Shown here: positions 36,171 through 46,967 of the stretch, piece after piece | Layout: each line of letters begins with the position of its first letter | Numbering within the stretch: position 1 is the stretch's first letter | DNA from: Gerris lacustris | Lineage: Eukaryota; Arthropoda; Insecta; Hemiptera; Gerridae | NCBI GenBank assembly: GCA_951217055.1 | Contig: OX578276.1 | Location: 134,917,787 to 134,981,786, forward strand | Direction: 5' to 3' | DNA: 64,000 nt | The notes under the pieces: generated by a model | What the model saw: the letters and a program-made list of their open reading frames with translations, nothing else | What the model was told of the DNA's origin: nothing | Database searches by the model: none | Program-made: the position numbers and the translations under genes

Positions 36171-36690
36171 TACTTTATCTATTTGTATCTTTTTTAGAAA
36201 GTAATGGATAATAAGAAATCAAACAGTCAAACGGAATCTGGAGAAAGTATAACATGTTAAATCCTGTTAATTAATATAAAACGAAAAAATAACATTTGTT
36301 AAATACGTTTTGATAACAAAAGCAAGACAAGAACCGACGCCTTTCTACTCTCTTAATAAACCATTTATTTTAAAAGCTGGGTTTCGGTATCACGGCCATA
36401 ATCTATTTACCAAAATGATCAACAATTATGAATTATTCTTCTGTTGATCCCTTATTTTTCTACTTTTCACAAACTTCTAAGTCTTCAGGGATGAAGTTAA
36501 TATAAAATTACTATTTTTTTATAACATTTTTATTGAAATAAAATTTTCGCCCATACCTGGACATCTTCAGGCCTTATAAGTGTAACATGGTAAATAATTG
36601 AGTCTTCAGAGTTTTAGATAAAATGGTTTGGGAGTGAGTAACTTACACTAAACACTTTCTACACAATAAGTTATTATTAAAGGTGTAATA
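36171..36690. other. AT-rich with one hammerhead-like motif
   Basis: Apart from motif c (36542-36573) nothing is recognised. Confidence 0.4.
36542..36573 (-). ncRNA. Hammerhead-like motif c
   Basis: Minus strand: GGCCTGAAGATGTCCAGGTA then TGGGCGAAAATTT. The core boxes CTGAAGA (matching CUGANGA) and GAAA are both intact, separated by a short GTCC/GGGC helix as in hammerhead stem II. Stems I and III were not resolved. Confidence 0.4.
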
Positions 36691-37277
36691 ATAGTACATT
36701 ACGCGTCTAGTGTGGAAAGTAGCATTTTGCATGCGAGTGTGGAGTTTGCACCCGAGCGACAGCGAGGGTTGTGAAACCACACGAGCAATGCATAATGCCG
36801 TTTTCGCACGAGTTGCGTACCATACTTTATCTACGATTGTTAGATTTTAATAATAAATACAGAAAAAAATAATATACTTCCTGTATGTAAGTTCGTATAC
36901 TCTTTTGATACAGATGACATTAATTCATTAGTTGTATTTTGTGCCGAATTAATTATTTCGGAAGGCGTATTATTCTTCTCATATTCATATTCGTCATAAT
37001 CACTTAAATCACGCATTGATTTTCACAAAAAACTCGATAAAAACAGTTACTTCTATTAAATAAACATCAAATTAGTTTTGTTAAATGTTAACAAACTCGC
37101 TAATCGTGCGTAAAGTTAAAGAATTCTTCTTCTTTACCGCCCTAGGGCGGTAAAGAAGAGGAATTCTTCAGAATTATGAGACGCGCATGCGCAATGAATA
37201 TAAGTAAGTAAAGAATCACTTTCTACGCATCTAAACAGAGATACAATGTTTATATTTCGTTACAATCGTAGATAAAA
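36691..37277 (+). mobile_element. Family D repeat, full-length copy
   Basis: Same layout as 34062-34606, with terminal hairpin, TTTATCTACGATTG / CAATCGTAGATAAA pair and GCGCATGCGC site (37183-37192). Differs by a GCGGTAAAGAAG palindrome at its centre (37128-37159). Confidence 0.8.
37128..37159. repeat. 32-bp perfect palindrome inside family D
   Basis: TTCTTTACCGCCCT is followed without a loop by AGGGCGGTAAAGAA, and the outer bases also pair. The copy at 34062 has only the GGTAAAGAAGAGGAATTC half, so this palindrome is private to this copy. Confidence 0.8.
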
Positions 37278-37477
37278 TAAATTACAAAAAGTTTATATTA
37301 TCTCATTTGATATTTATATTTAGCTTTTTTCCCCATAACATTATTATTACATAACATAATATTAACTTAGTATTTGCACATCCCCTTTTAAGTTTGTTTT
37401 AGCGTAATTTTACTTTGCTTTAAAAGGATTTGATTATTATTTTTATTTTATTTACCTTTCTTTTTTCTTCTTTTTAT

Positions 37478-38070
37478 TTTGCTTCCGAGCTTACCGAAGG
37501 TAACGGAAGCATTGTGTTCACTTTTGAGAACAAAAAAGTTTTATGCCTCCGATTTTAAAAATTCCAAGACAGAAATCCGTTTCAGACATCAGGGAACATT
37601 TTTGGTTCCGTGTATGTCTGTCTGTCTGTCTGTCGGTCTGTGTGTCCGCGAATCGTGAAACGTGCGACGATAACTTGAGTAAATGTTGCCCGATTTCGAT
37701 GAAATTTGGTAGACATGTTTATTTTACCAATGCTCAGGTCGAGTTCGTTGGACAACGTTATCCGTTCAAGCGTTCACGCGCAGCACTCGCGTAAACGTGA
37801 ACTTCAAATTTAAAATTGGAATTTTCGGTCGGGGAAAAAATCGAACCTTATCTATCCAATGAGACGAACATTTTTTTCAAATACAATTTTTTAGTAAAAC
37901 CTACAGCGACACCCCTATAAAGTGTTAAAGATCGCTAAAAAATGTTAATGTTTCTTACACAATAAACAATATAACAATAAAGTAATAAAACTTTAATGTT
38001 AATATAACAATAAAGTACATGATAGGATGCGAGGAAGCTATGTGCCACACTAATTGGCAGTGTATTTTGT
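37478..38070 (+). mobile_element. Family C repeat, subtype 2, full length
   Basis: GCTTCCGAGCTTACCGAAGG start, CAAGACAGAAATCCGTTTCA, GTCTGTCTGTCTGTCGGTCT, GAATCGTGAAACGTGCGACG, the subtype 2 interior GGTCGAGTTCGTTGGACAAC and GCGTAAACGTGAACTTC, and the 3-prime end GATGCGAGGAAGCTATGTGC, CACACTAATTGGCAG. Closely matches the inverted copy at 22006-22630. Confidence 0.8.
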
Positions 38071-38155
38071 AATTTCTTGATTTATGCATTACGCTTTAAT
38101 TCATATGCTTATAAATACATTATATTAGCCATAATTACTATTATTATTTATTGTA

Positions 38156-38194
38156 GGCACTGATGAGGTCCAAGAGACCGTTAATATAAAAGCC
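38156..38194 (+). ncRNA. Hammerhead-like motif d
   Basis: CACTGATGAGGTCCAAGAGA then CCGTTAATA. CTGATGA is a perfect match to the first core box, and GGTC/GACC is a perfect stem II with a CAAGA loop, but the GAAA box reads GTTAA. Probably an inactivated copy. Confidence 0.35.
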
Positions 38195-38249
38195 TTCTTT
38201 GTAGAGAGACATCAATTTGTTTTACTTTCACGTGTAGTATATAAAGATA

Positions 38250-38330
38250 AAAAGCCATGACTCGAAAATTCAAATTTTAAATTTTTATGGTTTTACACGT
38301 TTTATTGTCCCCTGAGTCAAAACTGGTTTG
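38250..38330 (+). mobile_element. Family E repeat, 5-prime fragment
   Basis: CATGACTCGAAAATTC, then TTTTACACGTTTTATTGTCC and CCTGAGTC match the beginning of family E (28985 and 62230). Truncated after about 80 bp. Confidence 0.55.
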
Positions 38331-39585
38331 TTTTTAAAACATTTCAGCCCAGGCATGCATTTTCAGAAAAATCATACCCTTATTTTATACATCGAGAAAA
38401 AAAAATAATTGTAGCTTTAAATTTAGGGGAATTTAAGAAGACGAACCCGCAATTGCAGATAATTTACTCGCATATTTGGCATGTTAATGTTAGGTAATTT
38501 ATATCACAAAGATCATAATAATCAATAATATTTGTTTGGCTTAATATCTCATCAGACCCAATTTGGTATAGAAATTAGCAAAGTGTTTATAAAGTAATTA
38601 TTATTCAAAAATTATATACTAATTTTATAAGTTGTCAAGTAGTATTTTATTATACAAATACATATAATTAATAGATAACCATTTATGTAACTTCAAAAAA
38701 AGTATTCAGTAATCTGAAAATTTTTTATAACGCTGCTAGAGTAATCGATTTCGAGATGGATTTTATGTTCGCGGATTTGACATTCGCGGATTTGGTTATT
38801 CGCTGTATCAAATGTTAAAAAAATGTGTATTTAATTGAAATATTAATATTTTATTTGTGTGTGTCTTAGTAAGTTATTTAGTGAGATATATTTGGTTATT
38901 TATATTATATATTTTTTAATATTAAAGACGAGTCTAAGACTTTTTTCTCCTACCTATACTATGAACTATGACTACATATATTTATCAATTACTAGAAAAG
39001 AAAATAAGTGATAAAAACAAGTTTCAAATTATAAATTACCTTCATTATATAATTAATATGCTATAATAATAAAGCGAAGTACTACATAAATAAATACATT
39101 CTCAAAATTATTATTAAAAAATTAAACCAATAATTAGTTTTTTAGTTTATCTTTATAAACTTTATACATATTTTAAATGTACAATATGAAAATTGCAGAA
39201 ATAGCGTTCATATATGCGTTAGCAATATAAATAGAGCTACACATATGTAAAACATTTTTAATGAATTATATTTTATGATCGAAGTAAGTCCTTATCATGC
39301 TTAGGTCTACTAATTTTATTAGCTGCAATACCAGCATTACATGTAAGTACTGCGGGTTAGACATTTTTGTCTTAGTTTTAAATAGAGACGAATATTAAAT
39401 AAAATAATTATACGTGAAGTCGTTTTGATATCAATCTTAACTTTTCGATTTCATATCAATTTTAAAAGCTGAATCTTCCAAGCAGCAGTAGATTGACTAC
39501 AACATAATTGCAGAGTCGAAATTGATTAATTTTTAAGTCTTAGTTAAGGGTTAGTTATAAAGTTAGGCTCTAGTTAGAAACTGTT
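38331..39585. other. AT-rich, no gene seen
   Basis: Only a short TTCGCGGATTTG duplication near 38769 and 38787. Confidence 0.5.
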
Positions 39586-39960
39586 TGTTGCTAGTGAGGC
39601 TCGTTAACATTATTCTTGCCAAGGAAGAGGGTACCTAGGGCTGAGGGCAAGCTCAAGCCAGTGCAGTATGTCTCTGCTGGCCTATCTCATTCGAGCCAGA
39701 AGGAAGGATGAGATAGCCTTAGGCAAGGTTCCTTAATAGGCTCTTTAGACCTTGTAATGTATAGGTCCGGCTCGTAGGGCTCTGCTCTAATGGCTCTCCC
39801 TAAATTCAATCTGCTGGGCCTAGGGCCTAGGGTCCACTCCTAACTCTGTAACCTCTTAAAGGTCTGCTTCCTTGGGGAAACTTACCCTCGTCACAACTTC
39901 TCCCCTTCTTATTCTCTCCCCTCCAGGGCCCCTCCACTGTCTTCTACTCAAACTGAGATT
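39586..39960. other. GC-richer island 9
   Basis: Contains an imperfect hairpin GCCTATCTCAT / ATGAGATAGCC (about 39690-39719) and the repeated word GGGCCTAGGGCCTAGGG. No frame recognised. Confidence 0.45.
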
Positions 39961-40316
39961 CATTTAGAACAGAATATTCCAACCCTAAGGGCTTCGATAG
40001 GCAAATTCATGAATTTCATCGAAATTGAAGGGCCATATTATATTCGAGCTTTCAAAAATTTATATTTAATCTAAAATTGAAAATACCACAGATTTTTGTT
40101 AAAGTTAGTAAAATGAAATAGTTCATTTTATAATTTACTGTTTAATTTTGCACACTCTTACATATGGAATATTTTCATAATTCTATTAACTAGTTCAATT
40201 AATTGTTTAACACTTTGGTCTAAAAATATATCGGCTTATATTCGTAGTATACTACCCATCTATCACTCAATTTTATACTTCAATAATCTATCTCAGGTTT
40301 ATGAATGAGTATGAAT
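39961..40316. other. AT-rich, no gene seen
   Basis: No supported feature. Confidence 0.45.
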
Positions 40317-40334
40317 AAACACAGCTACATATTT

Positions 40335-40372
40335 TGCAATATTTCACTTCCTCTTGAGGCATCTTCAGACCC
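40335..40372 (-). ncRNA. Hammerhead-like motif e
   Basis: Minus strand: GGGTCTGAAGATGCCTCAAG then AGGAAGTGAAATATTGC. CTGAAGA and GAAA core boxes intact, with a CCTC-AA-GAGG hairpin between. Confidence 0.4.
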
Positions 40373-40645
40373 TTAAATTATTTCTCCTTATTTATAACGT
40401 TATTATTTAAACTATTTCATCATCTGGGTAAATCAATTGTCTTCCTTTCTTGAGATTGTAACATTTAAATGCTTCACAATTTATAAAAAAACAAATTAGA
40501 AAACAGGTCTTTAGTTTATTTTTTGATAAAAATGATGAATTTTCGTCGTTTCAAAAATCGTGATATGAATGTGTAGACACATAATTGGATTACCTAGATG
40601 ATGCGATAGTAAATAATAATGTCATAATTAAGGAGAAATAATTGA

Positions 40646-40687
40646 AAGGCCTAAAAGATGTCTCAAGAGGAGGTGAAACATTGCAAA
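40646..40687 (+). ncRNA. Hammerhead-like motif f
   Basis: AAGGCCTAAAAGATGTCTCA then AGAGGAGGTGAAACATTGC. GAAAC is intact; the first box reads CTAAAAGA, so it is degraded relative to motif e. The pair is clearly homologous. Confidence 0.3.
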
Positions 40688-40704
40688 AAGCGGTAGTTGT
40701 GCTA

Positions 40705-41039
40705 ATTAATGCCCTAAAGACCTGAGGGAATTTAACTACTGGCTTATAAAGTTAATTCCTTAATTGCCGATTATACTTAAGTCCCTTTTAAGAACATTTA
40801 TCTAACATCAAATTATACGTGAAGTTTTTTCGTAGTGTTTACCTGACTATACTATAAGCATATTCAGAGTTACTTAACAGTGTTTAAAATTAGAAATAAA
40901 ATATCTTAATATTATAAACTATCTAACTCTCATGTACGCTTGTCCTAGCAACGTAATTTTTTATATAAGTTTGAGAACGCGCAGTATGAAAACACAGGTA
41001 TGTTACGGAAGGTAAATTGAAACCAAGAAAAAGGTATAA
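40705..41039. other. No gene seen
   Basis: No supported feature. Confidence 0.4.
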
Positions 41040-41570
41040 AAACGTCAGGGATCCTTTATGTTCTTTCTGTCACTATAAGAGAAGCAGGTTTGAAACCCTC
41101 CGGTCCTAAGGGTTGGGAATCCGAAGAATATATTTAGAAAGGAAGACGACCCTTTCAGGTTTCTCTTAATTGAGAAAGGCGGGAAAGGCCTCTTCAAGGA
41201 TAGCTACGAGGATCATGGAAGGATGTCACCACAACATCCCTTGGGACAAACCACAGAGAGAGTTAGACTGTCCAAAATCCCATTTACCTCGAGGAGAACG
41301 GACCCGGGGATAGAGTAGGATATAGCTGTGGCTGGAAGGGCGAGACAAGACGGTTTTATAACCAGTGAGATCTCAGGTGGAAGCAAGAGAGTGCACTCCG
41401 AGTAGAAGTGAAATAGAACTAAGTTCTGTGTCCAAATCCCATCTGTCCCTGACCGTTTCTGTTTAATTACTGAGAAGGATCTTTGCAAGCTCCAGGGATC
41501 TTACTAACTCGGTTAGGGACCGCTTCCTCTCCTTACCATAGTCGACTTAGTGAAATTTAAAAAATTCAAC
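41040..41570. other. GC-richer island 10
   Basis: Near-even composition. A 91-codon minus-strand frame (41213-41488) has mixed composition, but I recognise no domain and it has no neighbour that supports it. Could be a decayed TE or exon. Confidence 0.35.
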
Positions 41571-41925
41571 CAAATTAAGAGTGGCTCTAATGGATTCTCA
41601 ACATAATTTTTTTTTTCCGTCGTTAAAATAAAGTAAAATATTTAAACATTTCAAGTATAGAAGGAATATGTACTTCTAACTTTTAGGAAAATAATTATCC
41701 AAAATAATACAATACGAATTTTAAACGCTATAAATTTCATCAAGATTATTATTTTTCGTACAATTTAAAAGTTATCTTTTAACTCATACCCCTCTAAAAA
41801 GTATTATACCAATAGGGCTGACTAAACAAATTCAACTGGATAGAATCTCAGGAAAGTACTTGCGTCCAAGTATTCATATTTAGGGTTTCGTAAATGATAA
41901 AGCATTCCCGTTAAATAATTATGAT
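41571..41925. other. AT-rich, no gene seen
   Basis: Possibly the body of the SINE-like unit that follows; no boundary seen. Confidence 0.35.
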
Positions 41926-41985
41926 TTCCTTGTTCGACCTCAGGGGTCTCTGGTTCGATCCCCCGTGGGGTCACAATTTTTTTTA
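41926..41985 (+). mobile_element. tRNA-like SINE piece
   Basis: CTCTGGTTCGATCCC is a good B box (GGTTCGATCCC at 41951), followed by CCGTGGGGTCACA. The minus-strand piece at 60600 ends with the same GTGGGGTCACA. No complete cloverleaf, so not called a tRNA gene. Confidence 0.45.
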
Positions 41986-42057
41986 TCGGTGATAACAACA
42001 AAGTAAATTACATTTTTTTCAGAAAATTTTTATCGCCCCACAATTAGGTAGTACCTT

Positions 42058-42450
42058 GAATTATTTCAAAATTTGTAAACCAGCCGTTATATAGTGGTTG
42101 AGGGGGGGGGGGCTAAATTTTTTTAGGGTATATTTCAACTCTTTAAATTAATAAGGAATATAAAATTGAAAAAAGCATAAATATATTTTTTATCCTACTC
42201 TTCTGCAGAATTCATTTGATACCCCACTCAAAATCAAAAATAAAATAATATTTTAGACGCACTGCACATGTGCGCCCACAAACTTGGGAATTTTAAAAAA
42301 CTAGGAATATTCTCCCGGAATTTTCATCGTTTTCACACAAAGGTATTAGCATGAATTATTTCAAAATTTTAGGACCAGCCGTAATATAGTGGTAGGGGAG
42401 ATCTTTCAGGATATATTTCAACTCATAAAACAGGTAAAGAATACAACATT
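42058..42450 (+). repeat. Diverged direct repeat, 295-bp spacing
   Basis: GAATTATTTCAAAATTTG and CCAGCCGTTATATAGTGGT (42058 on) recur at 42353 as GAATTATTTCAAAATTTT and CCAGCCGTAATATAGTGGTA, both followed by a G-run and GATATATTTCAACTC or a close variant. About 100 bp each. Confidence 0.65.
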
Positions 42451-42467
42451 GCTATGAAAATATTCTA

Positions 42468-42966
42468 AATAATGACAAGTCTATGTATTTTCGTTAACTC
42501 AATCCCTATGAATTATTGTAATGATTTTACTCGTTCTGCCATAAATAAAGTAGTAAAGAGATACCGATTTTTATTTTTCACATGAATTAAAGTATCTATC
42601 AATCTAGCAAAATTTAAAGAGTATAGGCGGTTGAAATCAATCTAGGGCTATATCCAGGCTACTTTCGACAAACCATCAAAATTTCATAAAAATCATTTGG
42701 GTACTTTTGAATATATAGGTGTAAATAAATGTATGTTTGTGCGCAAGTGGAAGAGAAACAAATTGGCGGAGAAGGTTGAAACATATATGGGACCAACAAT
42801 GGGCTAATTATGACCTACCACCCAAATTTCATTAAAATTGGACGTGTAGTTAAATAATGACAAGTCTATGTGTTTTCGTTAACTCAATTCCAATGAATTA
42901 TTGTAATGATTTTACTCGTACTGTCCTAAATAAAGTAGTAAAAAGATACCGATTATGATTTTACCT
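42468..42966. repeat. 110-bp direct repeats flanking a family C fragment
   Basis: AATAATGACAAGTCTATGTA, TTTTCGTTAACTCAAT, a TGAATTATTGTAATGATTTT block and ATAAAGTAGTAAAGAGATAC (42468-42578) recur at 42853-42966 with few changes. They enclose a 275-bp inverted family C fragment. The arrangement looks LTR-like at first sight but is better explained by tandem duplication of a 385-bp block. Confidence 0.7.
42568..42852 (-). mobile_element. Family C repeat, internal fragment
   Basis: Minus strand: GTCATAATTAGCCCATTGTT, CCATATATGTTTCAACC, CACTTGCGCACAAACATAC, a GATGGTTTGTCGAAAGTAGC block and ATTGATAGATACTTTAATTC. Both family C ends are missing. Confidence 0.7.
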
Positions 42967-43369
42967 TCTTTTTAACAAAACTTCAGTCAATAAATGTGCA
43001 TAGATTATGCAAATATTACTTCACTAATTTACCAACAAATATGATACTTAAATCTTAAGAATGTCCTTCAATTTTATTTTAAAGATATTGTTAGACAAGT
43101 GAGGATATTATATTATAATTATACCAAAAAACAAATATTATTTATGAATTAGATATCTATTTCAGTATATGTATAATTAAAAATATTAATCTATAAATAC
43201 ATCCTCTACGTATTTACTGTAAGAATATAACTAATCATTCCTGTATTATTTTTTTCAAATAATATTTCTATTATTTACATTTTAAACTACTAACTAAATA
43301 TTTAATCGAAATACTTAGATTATTATAAATAAATAAACAGGTCAAGTGTGTGCTAGTCAGCACACAGCG
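42967..43369. other. AT-rich, no gene seen
   Basis: No supported feature. Confidence 0.5.
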
Positions 43370-43652
43370 AGGGTCCGTAGGCCACACTATATAGTGTTTA
43401 ACTGAAAAGTGTATAAACAGTGTTTTTTTAAAATGCTAAAAAGCTTACTTTGAACAATTCAAAGGGTCTGATATTCTCAAAACACACTCTGATAAAGTAT
43501 TTTTTTTAAAATATGTGGGTAGGTACAAGACACATACATGCCAAATTTCAAAGTGATCGGACGAAAGGTGTAGCCGTGAGAGCACGCGAGAGGACGGACG
43601 GACAGACACACGCAGGAAAATATAAGGGTCCTTGGTTTTGCCTACGGACCCT
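43370..43652. mobile_element. 283-bp element with 13-bp TIRs
   Basis: AGGGTCCGTAGGC (43370-43382) and its exact reverse complement GCCTACGGACCCT (43640-43652) bound a segment containing ATGCCAAATTTCAAAGTGAT, CGGACGAAAGG and GGACGGACGGACAGACAC. Internal style matches short non-autonomous insect elements. No clear target duplication; no frame. Confidence 0.65.
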
Positions 43653-43696
43653 AAAAATATTAAGAAAAAAACTTCAAAGACTTTAATGTATATAAT

Positions 43697-43733
43697 GATT
43701 AAATATCACCCATAATATGAGTGATATTTAATC
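43697..43733. repeat. Perfect 13-bp hairpin
   Basis: GATTAAATATCAC and GTGATATTTAATC are exact inverted copies with an 11-base loop, just right of the 43370-43652 element. Confidence 0.7.
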
Positions 43734-44449
43734 TAATTATATTATTTCTCTTGTACTCATGATAAATAAGGGAGGTGTTGGTTATGCAGTTATGCAACAT
43801 GCAACACATAAGTGTATTGACGTCGTGTATAACTTCCATCTGCAATATTCTTCTATTTGACATAATTTCCTTTATACGGTTTAATTTGTTAATATTTTTT
43901 ATGGAATATCTTGGCACAGTGGAATAAAGAACATACAGAGGAATATTAATTAATTTATAATATATTTAATTATATTATAATTAATGTATTTTATCAAAAT
44001 TATTAATTATCTCGATTTGTCGGATTGTTTTACTGTTATAACTAAGTATACAATACTACTGAACTCTTATTACAATAAGTATTAACATATGACACTCAGT
44101 TTGACCAACCCATTCGAGGAAACAAAATAAAGCCTCTTGGCCAGTGGAAGGGGTGGGGTGAGTGACATTTTTATTTGCCTAGTTGACCCGAACTTCTCGA
44201 ATTCAAAATTCAGTGCTCTCATTGACTCCCCTCCCCATTTTTTTTTTATTATCCCGCGCTGTCAAAAGTTAATACAAATTGTAAAAAGAGTATCTTTTCT
44301 GCTGCCAGGTAGGTAAGTAAGCAAGAAAGTAAAAAAAAAAAGGGGAAATTAAATGTGTAGTAACTCAAAAATTTTTTATCCCAAGATTTTAGAAGATACC
44401 TGCTCATAGCGATAAATTCACTGTGAAAAAAAACAAAATACTGATAAAT
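43734..44449. other. AT-rich with one short GC-richer patch
   Basis: 44110-44260 is slightly GC-richer. The 72-codon minus-strand frame at 43699-43917 begins in AT-rich sequence and overlaps the hairpin; unsupported. Confidence 0.4.
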
Positions 44450-44997
44450 AAATAACTTTATTTATGATTGATACGCAATAAAAACTTTGAATCTCAGATT
44501 AGATGAGTAGAAAGTGATTCTTTACGTACTTCTATTCATTGCTCATGCGCGTTTCATAATTCGCTCTAGTGCGGTAAAGAAAAAAAAGAATTCTTCACCT
44601 TAACGCACGATTAGCGAGTTTGTTTACATTTAACAAAACTAATTTGCTGTTTGTTTAATTAAAGTAACTGTTTATGTCTGTTTGTTTAATTATAACTGAC
44701 GAATATGAAGAGAATAATACGCCTTCCAAAATAATTAATTCGGCACAAAATACAACTAATGAATTAATGTCATCTGTATCAAAAGAGAAATACAAACTTA
44801 CATACAGAAAGTTGATTATTTTTTTCTGTATTTATTATTAAAATCTAACAATCGTAGATAAAGTATGGTATGCAACTCGTGCGAAAACAGCCTTTTGCAT
44901 TGTTCGTGTGGTTTTACTACCCTCGCTGTCGCTCGGGTGCAAACTCCACTTTCGCATTAAAAATGCTACTTTCCGCCCTAAACTTGTAATGTACTAT
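44450..44997 (-). mobile_element. Family D repeat, inverted copy
   Basis: Reverse complement of the layout at 34062: ATGATTGATACGCAATAA end, CATTGCTCATGCGCG (the GCGCATGCGC site with changes), TTAGCGAGTTTGTTTACATT, CAATCGTAGATAAAGTATGG, then the terminal hairpin ending AATGTACTATT. Spacing from the 36.7-kb copy is about 7.2 kb and the orientation is opposite. Confidence 0.75.
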
Positions 44998-45311
44998 TTT
45001 ATGTCTGTGATTTCAAAAAGTCCTAGGTCATAATTAGCCCATTATTGGTCTCATATAAGTTTTAACCTAGGACCTCTTGTTTCTCATCCACAAATATACT
45101 ATCTATAAACACCTACATCTTCAAAAGCTCTCATCTGATTTTTTATGAATTTTGGATGGTTTATCGAAAGTAGCCCGCAGATAGCCCTAGATTAATTTCA
45201 ACCGTTTGCGCTCTTTAAATTTTTCTAAATTGATACTTTAATTCATGTAAAAAATCAAAACAATTTTGACAGTTTTAAAAAACGGGGGGAAAGTTAAATA
45301 AATTTTACATT

Positions 45312-45660
45312 CAAATAGAAACATCCTTCACAGGTCTAATGGGTAGTTTAAATAAAAATAAAAGACTTTTAAGTTTCCATACTTTTACTTAGGTGCGATA
45401 TTTCAACCCCTCTTAGGGTCATTTTCAAGCTTTTCTTAAATCCTTGAATTAACAATTATATTTTATTATTCTCTAACTCCTAATCATTCTTTGCCATTTA
45501 TTCAAATGTGTGCTACAGATCATTGTCACATACGGTCATCTTCTTTTAAAGCAGTTTAATAAATAAAAATCACTAATAGTTTTCTCAAGGGAAAACAACC
45601 GTCTGATTTAGATTTACTAAAAATTATCACTCCTATAATTATAGATAAATTTGACAATAA
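45312..45660. mobile_element. Insertion in family C, PLE-like tail
   Basis: Foreign to family C by comparison with 31533 and 46968. It contains hammerhead-like motif g about 85 bp from its left end and AT-rich sequence beyond. Exact ends are uncertain. Probably a short non-autonomous relative of the element group that carries the other motifs. Confidence 0.4.
45394..45430 (-). ncRNA. Hammerhead-like motif g
   Basis: Minus strand: GCTTGAAAATGACCCTAAGA then GGGGTTGAAATATCGC. GAAA present; helix GACCC/GGGGT; first box CTTGAAAA deviates. Its tail GAAATATCGC matches motif e (GAAATATTGC). Confidence 0.3.
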
Positions 45661-45745
45661 TAGGTTTTAAAAGCATAACAAAAGTATTTATACGAAATAG
45701 AACTTGAGGAAGCTATGTGCCACACTAATTGGGAGACTATTTTCT

Positions 45746-46967
45746 TTAGATGTATAACTATTAGAAAACTAAAATGTTCATACTGAATAAATAGGGATGA
45801 GTGTAACCCATAAGATCCCTTTTCCTTCCCGTGACTACCCCCAAATTTATTTTTTTGTGAGGGTAAAAAGTATTTACACGTTAGATTATGTGTGTTGTGT
45901 TATAAATAAATCCATATAACAAAAAGTAAATACCCCCGAGATAAATTGCGAGTACCTTTTCTTTATAATCTTATATGAAGTCGGATCCGCCGGTATATTC
46001 GAAATGACTTGGGAGGGTGATAAGTTCATTGTAAGAGGTAGGGTCATATATTGGGTGGTTTTATCTGGGGCGGCGGGCTCGCAGGGTAGAAAAACTCCGT
46101 GGTAAGGACGGGGGCTCTAGAGCCGTAAATTCCGGTGTAGGAGATCAAGTAGCTGGGAGGACATATATTGAGATTTGGGAATGCCCAGTCGTAGGGTCTG
46201 TATATCAGGGTCAAAGGCGACGAGGAGAAGCTTCTTAGAAGGTATATAAAACGGGAAAAGATATCCTTTTTCCCTTTAGACTACACTAGATCCGGGACGT
46301 AAAGAAAATATACCGAGGGATAGTCGTATTTTGTTTACCTCGAGAACGTATAAGAGAGAACCCAGGTCTTGGCCTAATCCCGTCTCCCGAGTCCGGTTAA
46401 CCGGAAGGTGCCGAGTTGAATTAATTAGACTGCTCGGTAAAGGGCTGAGCCCTATCGGTAATCAATGCTCGGAGAGTTCTAAGCTCCTGGCTTAGTCCTT
46501 GCCAGAGCTTTACTCCACTCCCTCCTGGCCCCATGTAATTATGCCATTTCACTAAGCCTATTATCTTAGGGCATGGCTCCCTCCCCCTCCCTCTCCATAC
46601 ACAAATACCATATTAGGACGGTTATACCCGTGGCCCTGTTAGAGCCGCTAAACACGCCGTTTTACTCTCCGACCATAGTCCCTTCGTTTAATTAAACACA
46701 ACAACAATGCTAATTAGCAATTATCCTTCAGAAATAGCCCTATTTAAGCGTATTATGAAATTTGCGAAAACACCACTTGTGAGTAGCAGGATATTCTAAA
46801 GCTCCGGTGTTTGAAGTGTAATGGTAGGTCTGTATACTTAATATTAAGTATCAAGTTCCTTATCAAAGAAAGAAAATAATACGGACATCCAATGATCTTG
46901 AAATGATAATTTCAAAAAGCTCATGAAACTAACATAAACTGGCATTATTGTTAAAAAAAATATATAT
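45746..46967. other. GC-richer island 11, the longest
   Basis: 45830-46660 is near even in composition for over 800 bp (GGGGCGGCGGGCTCGCAGGG, CTTGGCCTAATCCCGTCTCC). No frame over 60 codons, no TIR and no tRNA box. It may be a decayed large element or a former exon-rich segment. Confidence 0.4.

Larger units (their letters stand above)
40317..40704. repeat. Inverted repeat carrying two hammerhead-like motifs
   Basis: Arms of about 140 bp are inverted copies: AACACAGCTACATATTTTGC pairs with GCAAAAAGCGGTAGTTGTG, TTATTTCTCCTTATTTATAA with TTAAGGAGAAATAATTG, and TCATCATCTGGGTAA with TTACCTAGATGATGCG. Motif e is in the left arm and motif f in the right arm, pointing outwards as in the 29.8-kb and 55.5-kb inverted repeats. 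Confidence 0.8.
45013..45745 (+). mobile_element. Family C repeat split by an insertion
   Basis: The left part (45013-45311) has GTCATAATTAGCCCATTATT, GAAAGTAGCCCGCAGATAGC and CAATTTTGACAG; the right part (from about 45685) has GAGGAAGCTATGTGCCACAC and TAATTGGGAGACTATTTT. Between them lies about 350 bp with a hammerhead-like motif. Confidence 0.7.

Noticed and set aside
41213..41488. 91-codon minus-strand frame
   Set aside because: Composition is protein-like in places, but no domain is recognised and no exon neighbours are seen.
42468..42966. Solo LTR retrotransposon with 110-bp LTRs
   Set aside because: No primer-binding site, polypurine tract or TG...CA ends; the enclosed DNA is a family C fragment.
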